Below are positions 1 to 10,849 of a DNA stretch of 64,000 nucleotides, in pieces. This stretch comes from Asterella californica (taxonomy: Eukaryota > Streptophyta > Marchantiopsida > Marchantiales > Aytoniaceae): NCBI GenBank assembly GCA_036924285.1, contig JAYKYS010000001.1, positions 37,571,501 through 37,635,500 on the forward strand, given 5' to 3'. How positions within the stretch are numbered: position 1 is the stretch's first letter; every line of letters starts with the position of its first letter. Under the pieces are notes generated by a model. That model made no database searches. It was not told the DNA's origin and was given only the letters and a program-made list of their open reading frames with translations. Position numbers and translations under genes: made by a program.

Positions 1-3000
1 TCCGAAGGGAAGACGGTATTTGCGTCTTCCGGAAGACCAACTATCGGATCTTCCGAAAGGAAGACGGTATTCTCGTCTTCTGGAAGCTCTTCTTCCGCAA
101 TCTCGTAGCACTCAATGTATCCACAGACTACATCGTCCACTTTCTCTGCTACTTCTGTAGCACACACGTTATTCACCATAAACTCATTATACCATTCATC
201 ACTGTCAGAAGACGCAGCCGAGTCTTCTGAAGTGTACCCCTCTGTTGTAGACGGAGTTTCACCTTGGTGTCCAATCTTGATCCAAGGAAGCGAGACTTTA
301 CTCTTCTCACCTGGCTTGGGTGTAGGATTGGGAAATCTCAAACGATGTCTTCTCCAGTCGGTATTCACATTTGCAGCATACAGCCATGGTCTTCCTATCA
401 ACACCTGATATCCAACCTTAGCTACAGGTCGCAAAATGATGTAAGTGAGGTAAAAAGATACTCCACCAATTACCGTGAGGACATCTTTCAGTTGCCCCAA
501 AGGTCGTCTTCTGGTCTGGTCCGCCATTCTGAGAATTCTCGGAGTAGGCTGGAACTCAGTGAAGCCTAGGGCATGCGCCGTTTCTTCCGTCATGATGTTA
601 ACTCCGGAGCCGGAATCAATGGGTACCTTCTTCAGAAGACAGCCATGGATCTCCATATCAAGTTCTGAGGCTCCCAAGTCCTCATGCTCTATTCTTAGGA
701 TCGGGGTGCTCGTGGGAAGTTTAGCTGCCCTCCTCTTCCTCGATCCTCGAAGCACAGATTGTAACAACTTCCTGTAACCAGCGTTGTCATCCAACAGCTG
801 TTGGAAGGTCACATCCGCCTTCTGATTCCACAAGTCTCGCAAGAAGTCGTAAGGAGATCTTTTTAGAAGAGTGACTGGAGTTTCCAACAGAGAAGATGCA
901 GTAGCTGCTTCCTTGGGTGGAAGACCAGAAGAGTGTCTTCCCTCGACAGGAGGCTGTTCCCTTGAGACAGGTGTCGCCGTAGTCGGTGTAGGAAGCTGCT
1001 GTACTATCTTCCGTCTCTTCTCCAGCTCTTCTTGCATGATCGCTTCAACCTCTTGTCTTATGTCAGGAGCAAAGTACTTCGGATCTTCTCGGTCGTAAGT
1101 AGGAGAAGACGGCCGCTCGGGAGAAGATGACCTCTCCTTACGCTGCTTCTTCTTCTTGACGTCCTTCAGACGAGATTCTGACTTCCCTTTGCTTCTGGTA
1201 CTTACCTTGAACACAGCTTCATCCAAAACTTCCTCCGGAGGCCAACTATCTGAATTCGGGTCAGGATTCCAAACAATACCATCCGTCAAAGTGAGAGATG
1301 ACGCTTCTTCAGGTGTCTTCATCTTCTGAGCTGCAGTCGTCTTCTGCAGCTGAGGTTCCTTTCCTTCGCGCTTCCCGGGGTCTGGTTCGTCTTCCTCGAT
1401 ATGGAGACAATCCGTACAATCCCCAGGATCTTCTTCTTCTACCGTGATGTGCTGTACCACTGCTAACTCGAGCTTAGAAGTTGATGCTGCTTCTGCAGGA
1501 GGTGTGGTATCTGCAAATCTCACCATTTGCCGGGGTCGTAAGGTCTGAGGACAATTCCTTGTGAAATGACCGGCTTCCTTACAGTTCCCACACAAGGGCA
1601 CTTGCCCAATCTGTCTTCTCGGGTGAGGACAGGTGGACCACCAGTGTCCTGTCTCTCCACAATTATTGCACGCTCCAGGAAGAGGGTTGAGAGGTCGTTG
1701 TGATGAAGAAGGCTGCCAGGGCGTCCTGGTCTGTACATTGCTAGCTCTATCCCTCGGTACATAACGATTATATTGGGCGGGAGGCGTAGGAGTGAAGGGT
1801 TGTATCGTCTCGATCTTATAGCAAGTTTCTCCACTGGGATCGTGTAGATATCCCTCATCGTCTTCTTCTCATCCTGCCCAGTTGACAGCTTGGTCCTGCG
1901 TACACTGATCTCTGGTGTGTCCAGAAGAGTTACAGAGGGTGCACCAAAGGTTTGGCCGGGAAGTCGTAGGTTGCTTCCGCTTATCCTTCTGGTTCAGAAG
2001 ATGAACTTTCAGGTCGGCAAACTGCTTCAGAACCTCATCGATGCGGGGATCAGGTGCAGACTGAATGATCTGAGTTTGAGGCATCTTCTGCACAACTTCC
2101 TCCCTTGCTCGCGTCTTCTCCTTCTTCTTCTTCCGCGTCTTCTTCTCTTGTTCAGATTCGGATTCTGAACTTTCGACAGTAGACTCTTCAGAAGTAGAGG
2201 CTGCTTCCGAATCACTGTTATCAGTTTCAGTAGACTTGGACTTCTTCTTGGACTTTCGGGAAGACTTCTTCGACTTCTTGGACTTCTTCGAGGTCTTCCC
2301 TTTGTCTTTCGTCATATTCCGAGTGATGCTCGAGGTTTCATACTGCTCGGCATGCTTCTGTACTTCTGCTAAATCATCACCTCCTCCTCTTCTGCAGTAC
2401 AATTCCATATCCTGAGACAATCCTCCCAAGTACCAGTCCACAGCTTGCTGAGCACAGTAGCCGGGTCTTCCTTGGTTCTGAGGGATGTGATCCAAGAGAT
2501 CTTCAAATCTCTCGGTGTAATCCCGCAGTGTCTCTTTCTTCTTCCGTTCGAGCCTCTGAAGCTCTATGAGGGTCATACGATCGTAGCCCACTCCTCTGAA
2601 TCTCTTCAGAAAAGCTGCCTTCAGAGTAGTCCAAGCGGCCATTACTACAACATCATCCAACGTTTTACTCATCCACTTTCTTCCTTTCCCTTTGATCAAA
2701 CTGGGAAATACACGGAGTCTGTCAACATCAGCGTCTTCCTTGTTGGATCTAGAGATGGTCTCGAACATCGTGATGAAGTCGTCCGCATCATCATCATCGT
2801 CGTACGGATGATACTTCTGCCGAGTGTGGGAAGCCATGTTGACTGCCGGCTGGTGCGACTGCCAACTTCTTTCTTCCTCAGGTCCAGGTGGTGGAGATGG
2901 TCTTCTCGAAGGTCCAGGCCTGTCTGAGTCACGAAGGTTGTCTTCTGAGTCAGAACTACTATCACTGCTACCTCCCGAGACGTCTGGAACAATCTCCTCC

Positions 3001-3296
3001 AGTCTTCCTTCACCTTGAGAAGCTTCTTCCGCACTTGGGAAGACGTCTTCCGAGTAACCAGTACCGAAATCTACTTTATACACGTGATCACCCGGTTGGC
3101 TTCTGTCTTCGCCAAAGATTATACTCGAGATGGAAGGCTCTTCCAACTCTACCGATCGGATCTTCTTGAGCTCTTCTTCTTTCCTTTGGTGTCTCAGGGT
3201 TATCCGCTGCTCCCTAGAAGCGGTTCGCTGGGGTGAGTTAACCCACTCAGGATCTTTACCCGTGCGTCTTCTGCTTCTTCCTCCGGTCGGAGGCAT
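1..3296 (-). pseudogene. gag-protease polyprotein of element A, one internal stop, truncated
   Basis: The frame starts with ATG at 3,296 and runs to the window edge, broken only by TGA at 1,869-1,871. The 475 residues before the stop hold an acidic, Ser-rich N-terminus, a retrotransposon gag capsid region (around 'LKAAFLKRFRGVGYDRM'), a Lys/Ser-rich stretch and a zinc knuckle of the form CX2CX4HX4C ('CTLCNSSGHTRDQC'). After the stop the same frame holds two more knuckles ('CNNCGETGHWWSTC' and 'CGNCKEAGHFTRNC'), giving three in all. A retroviral-type aspartic protease motif D-S-G-S lies with its Asp codon at 617-615. Acidic repeats follow at the window edge. The element would use the product to build particles and process Gag-Pol. 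The TGA could come from a Trp codon by one G-to-A change. The frame assignment was checked at 3,296, 1,259 and 617, which agree. Confidence 0.85.
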
Positions 3297-3643
3297 CCAC
3301 CAGAGTACTGAGAACAGATGTCTCTATCCTTCTACTACTACTGGATCCGGTAGACCAAATGACTGAACAACCGATCACATGTTCAGAACGTCTTCTTCTC
3401 CTGCTTCTGGTTGCACTCACTGCAATCTTCCAAGATCGAGTCTTCCAAGGAGTTCTTGGAGGCAGGGAAGCGGCTTCTTCCAACTCTCCCTGATGTATCT
3501 TATCAACTTCTGGTTGCGGTTCCTGTCTTCTAGCAAGATAGAGTCCCACAACACATTCAACTACAATCGAAGTTAGTTCGAAACGAACCTAACTAATGGC
3601 ACACAGATCAAGGAAGCTTAGAACAGAAGTTACTTAGATGAAA

Positions 3644-3661
3644 TCCCCGGCAGCGGCGCCA
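3644..3661 (-). other. Primer binding site of element A
   Basis: On the minus strand the 18 bases begin TGGCGCCG and end GGGGA, 19 bases inside the LTR end. This closely resembles the primer binding site of plant Athila-type elements, usually assigned to tRNA-Asp; that tRNA assignment is from memory of the family. It fixes the direction of element A and the inner end of its LTR. Confidence 0.8.
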
Positions 3662-4467
3662 AAAATGGTTCCTCACTATATGTAGTGATGAAGGATTTCT
3701 CCTTTTGCCCATTTAGTATTCAAGATATCGTTCCCACAGAGGATTTGCACAAGTAACGCTGCTCTAAGTTCTAAGATCTGTTCAAACACACAACCACACG
3801 GGTTTTGCCTAGAAATCCCGTCTTCTCACAAAACCACACAAAACAACACGTCTTCCAAACACGCCAAATGGTGCTCTGGACCTAAACAAACAACTACCAA
3901 TTACAATATCACACAACTATTCACAGAGAAGCTCGGGAAGACGATCTTCCTGCTTCCAGGTTGCTTCTTCCGGTCTTCTCGATACCGTCTTCTCAAAGCG
4001 ATTCTCGTCTTCTGGGGGTTTAGCTCGTCTTCTCACACCTCCAGAAGGCTGTCCGGCTTCGCAGAAGTCGACTAGTAACAGTCGTTACACCTTATTCTCA
4101 CACTCACATTCCATCGGGTTGGATAAATCACAGGGTGTATGCCCCCTGTAGCCTTCCCAGGCTTCTGCCTACGGAAGTTGTCTTCCTGCAGCGCTACAAC
4201 GACATTCACCTTCACGGAAGCTCAATAGAAGTATCGGAAGCTCACTAGAAGAAGGTAAGAAGATGGGAAAGATGAGGGAAGATGGGAAGAAGAAGAAATC
4301 CAAACAAGAGAAAACAGGATGAAAAAGGGCAATTAAGATTCCGACAGGCTTCTAGTCCGGATCCTGACTAACAAGCCATCCCTGCTTGTAATAGTTTGGG
4401 GAGGAAGACAACAAACGTGAGTACTGTAGCACCGTCTTCTACTCGAGGATGTCGTCTTCTGTTGCGG

Positions 4468-5946
4468 TGTCGTGATGTGAATCATTTGACATAGTAAATG
4501 ATTCACTTATCACTGCTGTCGCGTTACTTAGCGCATGTTATTTCTACTCCGACACTTGATGTTCAGTAGTCTTAGAAGTTAACTCTGTACTGTTCTTAGT
4601 CTTTTATGCTTATGGTTGACACCTTTTGCATATGGTGTTAACTCTGTCATATATTTTGGATCTTAGTCGGTTGGTAGTATGACATTTATCTTGTTCAAGC
4701 ATTCGTACGCTTGTGCAAGTAAATTCATACTTATCTATGATACTCAATGTACATGACTTAGATTTACCATGTAGATAGGGGTTTGAGCTCATGGGTTGTA
4801 CTTACTTGTCGCCCATGCACGCTTTCTAGCTGATTTAAGTATTTTTCGGGCTGCGTGTCGTTTTAGGTAGTTTAAGTTTTACGTTGGGACTCTAGGGAGC
4901 TTAACGTGGTAGCCTATGGGTAAAACTAAGTTGCCACGTGGTTTAGGGTACTAAAGGACAACCAAGTGGAGCTATGAATTCCCATTGGTCTGTTTTTGTC
5001 TTTTGTTAAACTCTAAATTTAGAAACAGAGCTCTAGAGGGGAGTTCGAGCAATTTGTGAGGGCACTTCGAAATCTGAGAGCACAGGGAGATAGAGCTCGT
5101 CGAGCCAAGCACTGTCAGCGAAAAGTTTGATCGATTTGGAGCAATAAACAAGAAGTTATGGCTGATTGAAGTTCGATTTGTGTCAGAATTGCAGCACTTC
5201 TGTTCAATTTGGGGTTTTGAGTGTCATTTGCAGCAGAATCGAGGAAAGCGCTTCAAAACTTCGTGGCTGTGATCACTGTCAGCAGGGCTACGACTGTCTC
5301 CAAAATTTTATGTCGATTGAGTCAGTGAGTAATTCAGGGCGACCGCTGAAGTAGAGAGGGTCCGAAAAGCTCTCAATTTGGAGCAGCAACTTCAGAGAGC
5401 GAGATCTGGAGTTCTGTGTGGAATCAGGAGGCCCAACTTCACAGGAGTGTTTATCAAGCTGTGTACTGCAAATCCTGTAAGAAATTCCCAAAGTGATCGA
5501 GCCAATTCCTTGTTATAGGTCGAAATAGCTGTCTGGGTACCAGAAACTGCCGTAATTTCTCTACTCAGAAAGTTTCTGCTCATATCTTAGTGCTCTGAAT
5601 TGATCTGAAGCTGAAATTTCGTATGTGTATCTAGTAGAACCTCATTTACATGTAGGAGGAGTTCTGAAGTCTGAACCTTCACATATTTCTCAATCCTGAG
5701 TGTCAAAGTTCGTCATCTGATCTTATCATTGCTAGTTAAGCCTGAACTCTGCTTCCTGAACTTATCAGAAGAGCCTAGAGACTTACATGAGTGTTTTCAG
5801 TATCACCTTGAGACCTGAAGCCTATCCTGTGAGTAGACCAGCCACAGCCAAGAGCCCAACGCTTCCCCGAGTAGATTGAACACAGCCTTCAAGCTCATAT
5901 CACAGCCAGAAGGTTCGCCCTTCCCAGGAAGACTCTCAACCTGACA
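4468..5946. mobile_element. Solo LTR, 1,479 bp, with 4-bp target duplication GCGG
   Basis: The insertion begins TGTCGTGATG and ends CCTGACA, so it has TG..CA ends with short inverted termini (TGTC/GACA). It is flanked by GCGG at 4,464-4,467 and 5,947-5,950. The related LTR copy has a single GCGG at 34,807-34,810 and continues without the insertion, so the empty site is visible in the same window. No internal coding region is present, which fits recombination between two LTRs of a full element. A perfect 11-base inverted repeat (GTGAATCATTT / AAATGATTCAC) lies near the start, at about 4,476-4,505. The family is not identified and its strand is unknown. Confidence 0.92.
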
Positions 5947-6672
5947 GCGGGAAGAAGGCTTCTTTCTTCTTCACTTCACTGCTCTGACTGCTCTGTCTTC
6001 TGGGATCCCTTACCCAGAAGACCGTTCGTACGTAGATCCCAAGTGCTCTACTGAACGAGTCAAGCTACATTCCACAACTGTTGACATTCACCGCCACTCA
6101 AGAAGAACACTTCCCATGCACAATTGGGAGCGAATTCAATACATTCCACCACCCAGAAGACATGAGCGAAGCTGCTGCACTCAAATCCACAATCTATTCC
6201 CCGAGAAGAAGTCACAATGGCATTGGGAAGCTCACTCCCGCTACTTCCTGCGTCTACTCCTCGACACACCAGTCTAATCAGCAGGTCTGCACGAGGATGC
6301 CGTTCCCTGTTCCTAGACTGTCCCTGCTCTAATGTGTCTCTCCTGCCTGCCTGTAGAATCGGTGTGTATGTTCAGTTACTGCCGAATTCTACAGACCTGG
6401 CAGAGCTCTCAGAGAGATTTTCTCCTACCATGCTATCCTACTTAACCATCTGCCTTGGGAGGCGACCACCAGGGAGAGAGAGAGAGACGCTGACAAGAGG
6501 TTGTCACCTCACATGCATGCGGTCCCTCTTCCCAATTAGCCCTCCACTGTATTACTCCTACGCTACCTATGCTGCCACATGGGGTCCTAACTATTTTTAC
6601 ATGGAAAACTGCCACCCTTAAGATAGCATGTCCAATCCTACTAAATCTGAAAGTGTCGATTAAGTTTGCTAA

Positions 6673-8703
6673 CTACTCTGATTGCTCGGTGGCAATCTCC
6701 ACATGATCTGCTCCTACCGGAGCTACTACCTCGACTTCTGATGGGCTGGGAAGCCCTGCACTTACCTCGGGTACCACTGAGGTAGCTTCCCTCTCCTCGC
6801 TCTTCGCTGGCCCTGCTATTTCTGCGGCTGCGTCTTCCTCGGCTTCGACTTCGGAAGATGGAATGGTCTTCTGGGAAGACGAGTCGAACGGTGCGTCTTC
6901 GATCTTCTGAGGCACAGATGCAGTACTAGGGACCATGGCGATCTCATAGGGGTCCGAGGAAGTCGCTTCCTCCACGCGGAATATCTGGGAAGTCGGCTCG
7001 TCTTCCTGTCTTCCAGAAGACATCATGTCTTCCGGGGCGTCTTCTGGAGTTTTCTCGTCTTCCAACGCTGTCACCACCAAGTGTACAACGAGATCGAACT
7101 CCTCCTTCTCCATTCCGGATCCAGTCGAGGGTGCTGGGGCTTGGGAAGATGCGGTTGCAGGTGTCGGAAGTGAGGGAAGACCATAAAGTGTCTTCACTCC
7201 TTCTATCTGTCTATCCAGGTACCTGAACATGCTATCTCTGCATTCCACCAACCTCGTCTTGGACTCGCTGTCCCATTCCCTAGCTAAGGTAAGTAACTTC
7301 TTACCCGCGGTGAAGTTGAACTTCTTCCGAAGCGCTTCTACCGACTGAGCTAGCATCTTCTGCGCACGGGCCTCCGCTGCTTCCCTCTGCGTCTTCTCTG
7401 TTGCAGCTCGCGCTTCTGCGGCTTCTCGCTGCATCTTCCAAGTGGTCTGCTCTTTTGCAAGGGCAGTGATCTTCTCCCGTACTCGGAGAACTTCCTGATC
7501 ACGCTGCTGTACTCGCGTCTGCAACTCCTGGTTGCTCTTCCGAAGTTGCATCGACTCCTTGGCAGAAGCGGCTGCTTCCGCCTTGTACCTGGCTGCAAGC
7601 TTCTCCGTGGTGCGGAGACTAGCTTCCAGAGACTCCGTCTTCTGCTGGCTGTCTTCTTGTCGCAGCAAGGTGCGCAGGCCGAATCCAGGCTGTAAAGGCT
7701 TCTCCTGTGCCCTCGCTCTTCTTTCCAGCAACTCCATAGCGGGCTGGATCTCCTTCTGGAAGTAGGCACTAAACTCCTCCAGTCGTCTTCCTGCAGAAGA
7801 CAAGTTCATCCCCACCACTCGCTCGATGGTATCGACTTCGTCTTCCAGAGGCAAGGGAGCCTCTTCCACCACTACGGCCTTCATCTTCTGCGCACGAGAA
7901 GAAGCTACTCTTCTCATCTTCCGGGGTGGAAGACTCCTCGTGGCAGGAGCGGCTCTCCTCTTTGCGCTTCCTCGCATCGCAGTAGGAGTGCCCATCCATC
8001 CTTCGTCTTCAGGAGTCTTCGGAAGACTCCCAGGTGTTACAAAAGCTGTCTTCTGCTCCGATCGGGTACTCAGCAAGTCTTCCTCCGAGTCCGACTCCGA
8101 TCCTGAATGGATGAGGGAGATGGGTGTCCTCGGTACACTTCTGTGACCCATCTTCCTCACTAGCGTGGCGTCTTCCGACCCACTAGACTCGTCTTCCCTC
8201 ACCAGAAGCGTCTTCTGGTGAGAGCCGGGTCTCAGCTGTGGCATCAGAGTGGGAGGGGGCGTTGCTGCTGCCTCTCGGTCATCGTCTTCCGAGGTCTCCT
8301 CCTTCACCTCCTGTCGTCCCGTTGGCCCATACACTGCCAGCTGATCTTCCCTAAGATCCCCCATGGCTACATACAAGTAGCAGAAGAAGGGCGTCAGATG
8401 TCCTCCCGCCGGGGTACCCAAGTATGCTAGCTCCGTCTGTACATAGTTGTGGATGTACGCGCCCCAGTAGATTGGCACTCTGTCATCCCACACTGATTCC
8501 AGGAACTCCACGTCCTGATCTCCTAAGTACCTCGTCTTCTGCGCTTTTCCCTTGGGGAAAAGATGCAGAAACAACTTCGCCAGAAGTCGCTTCTTCGGCT
8601 CCCGGTAAGATTCTATCTTCCAACCGTTCCTCCCCTGCCTGTCTTCCACGAAAAGGCAGGTGGTACTCCCAGGCACATGCCATGAACTCACAATCCTAGG
8701 CAA
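6673..8703 (-). CDS. LTR-internal coiled-coil protein, copy 1 (676 aa)
   Basis: This long frame lies inside the LTR of element A, not between LTRs. Its first codon at 8,703 is TTG, because the frame continues upstream in phase. An ATG at 8,985-8,983 would add 94 codons, but TGA at 8,848-8,850 (codon 46) interrupts that part here, while copy 2 has Trp at that position. Residues 1-125 look globular, with 'LLAKLFLHLFP', 'YIHNYVQTELAYLG' and 'HLTPFFCYLYV'; this faintly recalls the plant-transposon-associated domain seen in Athila/Tat accessory frames, which I cannot confirm. Residues 125-245 are acidic and Ser/Pro-rich. A bipartite basic stretch at 248-265 resembles a nuclear localisation signal. 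Residues 350-460 form a long Glu/Ala/Gln-rich coiled coil with an internal 'QREAAEARA' repeat. The C-terminus is acidic. No catalytic motif is seen and the function is unknown. Confidence 0.7.
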   Translation of the reverse strand: MPRIVSSWHVPGSTTCLFVEDRQGRNGWKIESYREPKKRLLAKLFLHLFPKGKAQKTRYLGDQDVEFLESVWDDRVPIYWGAYIHNYVQTELAYLGTPAGGHLTPFFCYLYVAMGDLREDQLAVYGPTGRQEVKEETSEDDDREAAATPPPTLMPQLRPGSHQKTLLVREDESSGSEDATLVRKMGHRSVPRTPISLIHSGSESDSEEDLLSTRSEQKTAFVTPGSLPKTPEDEGWMGTPTAMRGSAKRRAAPATRSLPPRKMRRVASSRAQKMKAVVVEEAPLPLEDEVDTIERVVGMNLSSAGRRLEEFSAYFQKEIQPAMELLERRARAQEKPLQPGFGLRTLLRQEDSQQKTESLEASLRTTEKLAARYKAEAAASAKESMQLRKSNQELQTRVQQRDQEVLRVREKITALAKEQTTWKMQREAAEARAATEKTQREAAEARAQKMLAQSVEALRKKFNFTAGKKLLTLAREWDSESKTRLVECRDSMFRYLDRQIEGVKTLYGLPSLPTPATASSQAPAPSTGSGMEKEEFDLVVHLVVTALEDEKTPEDAPEDMMSSGRQEDEPTSQIFRVEEATSSDPYEIAMVPSTASVPQKIEDAPFDSSSQKTIPSSEVEAEEDAAAEIAGPAKSEEREATSVVPEVSAGLPSPSEVEVVAPVGADHVEIATEQSE

Positions 8704-9877
8704 GATCTTCTTCTCGTACCAATATCCTCGGTTCTCGGTCTCAGGCCTGTGAAACGCCTTACGCCACCAGTCTTCTGTCCAGGAAGATGGTCTTCCCCGA
8801 GCAACTCCTGTCTTCGCAGGTACACGGTTAGGCGGTGGTAACGCGGCTCATACCTCCTCCAGAAGTCCTTGATCTGCGAGGTTCCAGTTCCACAGGAAGA
8901 AGTCGAGACCCAACTCCTTGAGGAAAGGAGTGGCCTCGACCAATTCTGTCGCTGGTAACACCAAGCCTCGCGGATGCATCGACATACTTGGAAGATCTAT
9001 TGCACTAAACCACAAGCACCTACTATGAGCTGAAGGCTCAGTCCTTCCCGAGTGCCCACAGTCTAGCTTCCACTCTCAGAAGACGAAACTAGTCTTCCAG
9101 AAGACAGCTACTCCGTCTTCCGGGATTCTAACAGTACTTCCTAGATAGCTCTCGTCTTCCGAGCTATATCTAAACAATCTTATCTAAGCAAGGCCTCGCA
9201 TGGATTACCAAGAAGACAACCCACCTTGCATTACATCCTACTTCCTATCAGAAGATACAAGATATGCGAGAAGTAGAGTATGAGAAAGGTTCAGAAGATG
9301 GTTGCGGGCTCCTGCGGTGACAGCGGCCTCTGGGAAGACACTTGGGACAGCTTCCGATTCAATGTCTTTCTCAGAAGACTTCCCGAAATCAGACTTCCCT
9401 TCACTGGTCTCGCCTGTCTTCGTCTTCCTACGCGCAGTCTATCCTCACAACAGACTCAAAACATGTGCACTCTGTTCTTCTGACTTCTCACCTCTCATAC
9501 GCACTCAGAAGAAGTTTGCTGCATGATGGGAAGACATGACCCTCGACCATTCTCTCCGGATTCTGCCAGCAATACTTCTCACAACTCTCTTCTAAGTTCG
9601 GGAAGAAGAAGGAACGGCTGCTATGGGTCGGACAGAAGAGACCCGAAATGGACCCTCACGTCTTCTCGCTCATTTTGCCAGCCTTTCAGTCTTCTAGTCT
9701 CTCTAGGAAGATGTGGAGTTGAGAAGCTTGGAAGACCGGGAGGCGCAGGCCTAATTCCCGAGTTCCAACTTCTCGAAATAACACAACAACTCACCACACC
9801 ACTCAGGCTTCGTATCAAGTCTCTCTAAACACAAAAGCAAAGCAAATCCACTCTTGATACGAATTGTGTTCAGTCGA

Positions 9878-9918
9878 CTTCCGAAGACAGTCTTCCGAAG
9901 ATGTCTTCCGAAGACAGT
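9878..9918. repeat. 13-14 bp minisatellite, three units
   Basis: Three units of the form CTTCCGAAGA(CA/T)GT stand in tandem. The related LTR at 38,754-38,807 has four units, so the array differs by one 13-base unit between copies. Each unit holds a GTCTTC/GAAGA core, the motif that saturates this family. Confidence 0.8.
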
Positions 9919-10370
9919 CAAGTTCAAGAAGCGTCTTCCGAGGATGTTCCCATCTTCCGAATCGTCTTCTATTTCAAGTTTCGGGGGTAGAGAGGTAGTA
10001 GGGTAGAGAAATTGATAGTTGGGTTTGCCAATTTGAAGACTAGGGGTAGGGAAGCTCGAATTGAGCTCGGGAAGAAGCAAGGAGATATCTTGACAGAAAT
10101 TGGGCAGCGCTTCCGCGCCCAATGTCTCAATAGGAAAGATGGGGGGTGGGGTAATCGATCAGGCTGCCTGCACACAATCAAGGAAGCGCGAGGAGTACCA
10201 GGCAATGGCGAGAAGAAGTGGGAAGGGGAAAGAACAGGGGAAAGAACCTTTACAGTCTTCTTCGGCTCCCGAGTTGCCTTCGACCTCCGCACGCTTCTGG
10301 CTCTTGTACTAGCTTCCAATGCGACTCCTCTCGAATGCGCCTGCTGTCAATTTCGGTCCACACCTCGATT

Positions 10371-10407
10371 CTTCTCACACCTTCGAGTCTTCTGGAGGTG
10401 TGAGAAG
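10371..10407. repeat. 12-bp inverted repeat at the A/B head-to-head junction
   Basis: CTTCTCACACCT at 10,371-10,382 is the reverse complement of AGGTGTGAGAAG at 10,396-10,407, with 13 bases between. Left of it the sequence follows the minus-oriented LTR of A; right of it the plus-oriented LTR of B. It marks the breakpoint that joined the two elements head to head. Confidence 0.75.
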
Positions 10408-10743
10408 CCGAGTTGAACCCCCAGAAGCCGAGAATTGCTTCGGGAAGATTGTGTTGAGAAGACTGGAAGAAGTGACCTAGAAGCAAGACGTGTCTTCCCG
10501 AGCTTCCATGTAGATAAGTGTGTGATATTTTAGGTGGTAGTTGTTTGTTTAGGTCCAGAGCACGTTCTGAAGGATCTAGAAGCCGTGTGGTTTTGTGAGA
10601 AGACGAGATTTCTAGGTAAAGCCCGTGTGTTTGTGTGTTTGAACGAATCTTAGAACTTAGAATAGTGTTACTTGTGCAAATCTTTTGTGAGAACGATATC
10701 TTGTATACTAAATGGGCAAAAGAAGAAATCCTGCGTCACTACA
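10375..10743 (+). repeat. Remnant of the 5' LTR of element B
   Basis: The last 370 bases of the family-1 LTR, ending CTGCGTCACTACA. The same end occurs at 33,569, after which the sequences differ (an internal region here, foreign DNA there). This defines the LTR boundary from within the window. Confidence 0.85.
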
Positions 10744-10762
10744 TATAGTGAGCACTCATTTT

Positions 10763-10775
10763 TCGCTGCCGGAGA
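10763..10775 (+). other. Decayed primer binding site of element B
   Basis: CGCTGCCGGAGA lies 20 bases after the LTR end, at the position of A's primer binding site, but the leading TGGCGC is gone and one G is changed. Confidence 0.6.
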
Positions 10776-10849
10776 TTTCATCTTAGTAACGACTGTTCTA
10801 AGCTTCTTGGATATGTGTGCCAGAAGTTAGTTTCATTCCAAACTAACTT

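Larger units (their letters stand above)
1..10374 (-). mobile_element. Family-1 Ty3/gypsy element A, cut by the window edge
   Basis: On the minus strand, reading right to left, the order is LTR with internal open frame, primer binding site, gag, protease and then the window edge; reverse transcriptase and integrase would lie outside. The 5' LTR is cut at its outer end near 10,374, where it meets an LTR of opposite orientation belonging to element B. Compared with the lone LTR at 34,033-40,306, about 1.04 kb of the LTR start is missing. The internal part matches element B at 10.8-14.3 kb, so both belong to one family. A is less decayed than B: its gag-protease frame has one stop over 3.3 kb. 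The family is related to plant gypsy elements; the OTA (Athila/Tat-like) assignment comes from B's reverse transcriptase and from the primer binding site and is an inference. Confidence 0.9.
3681..10374 (-). repeat. 5' LTR of element A, interrupted by a solo LTR and truncated
   Basis: The LTR ends on the minus strand with CACTACA (plus 3,681-3,687, TGTAGTG), just outside the primer binding site. It is collinear with 34,033-39,262: the offset between copies changes by 1,483 bases across the solo LTR at 4,468-5,946, which equals that insertion plus its 4-base target duplication. It includes the 676-codon frame at 6,673-8,703. The outer end is lost at about 10,374, where similarity to the lone LTR stops and an LTR in the other direction begins. 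Sequence identity to the lone LTR looks like 98-99 percent by eye. Confidence 0.85.

Noticed and set aside
1520..1858. Minus-strand frame of 112 codons next to the gag of element A
   Set aside because: It is in a different phase from gag. The gag phase itself continues after the TGA at 1,869 with two zinc knuckles, so this frame is a shadow.
2445..2927. Plus-strand frame of 160 codons
   Set aside because: It is antisense to the gag capsid region and has no recognisable content of its own.
6217..6621. Plus-strand frame of 134 codons inside the LTR (twin at 34,984-35,481)
   Set aside because: It is antisense to the LTR 3' part, its ends differ between the two copies, and the protein shows no motif.
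7350..7769. Minus-strand frame of 139 codons overlapping the LTR protein (and its twin at 36,210-36,629)
   Set aside because: It is a shifted reading of the coiled-coil coding part, rich in Arg/Ser as expected from such a shift.
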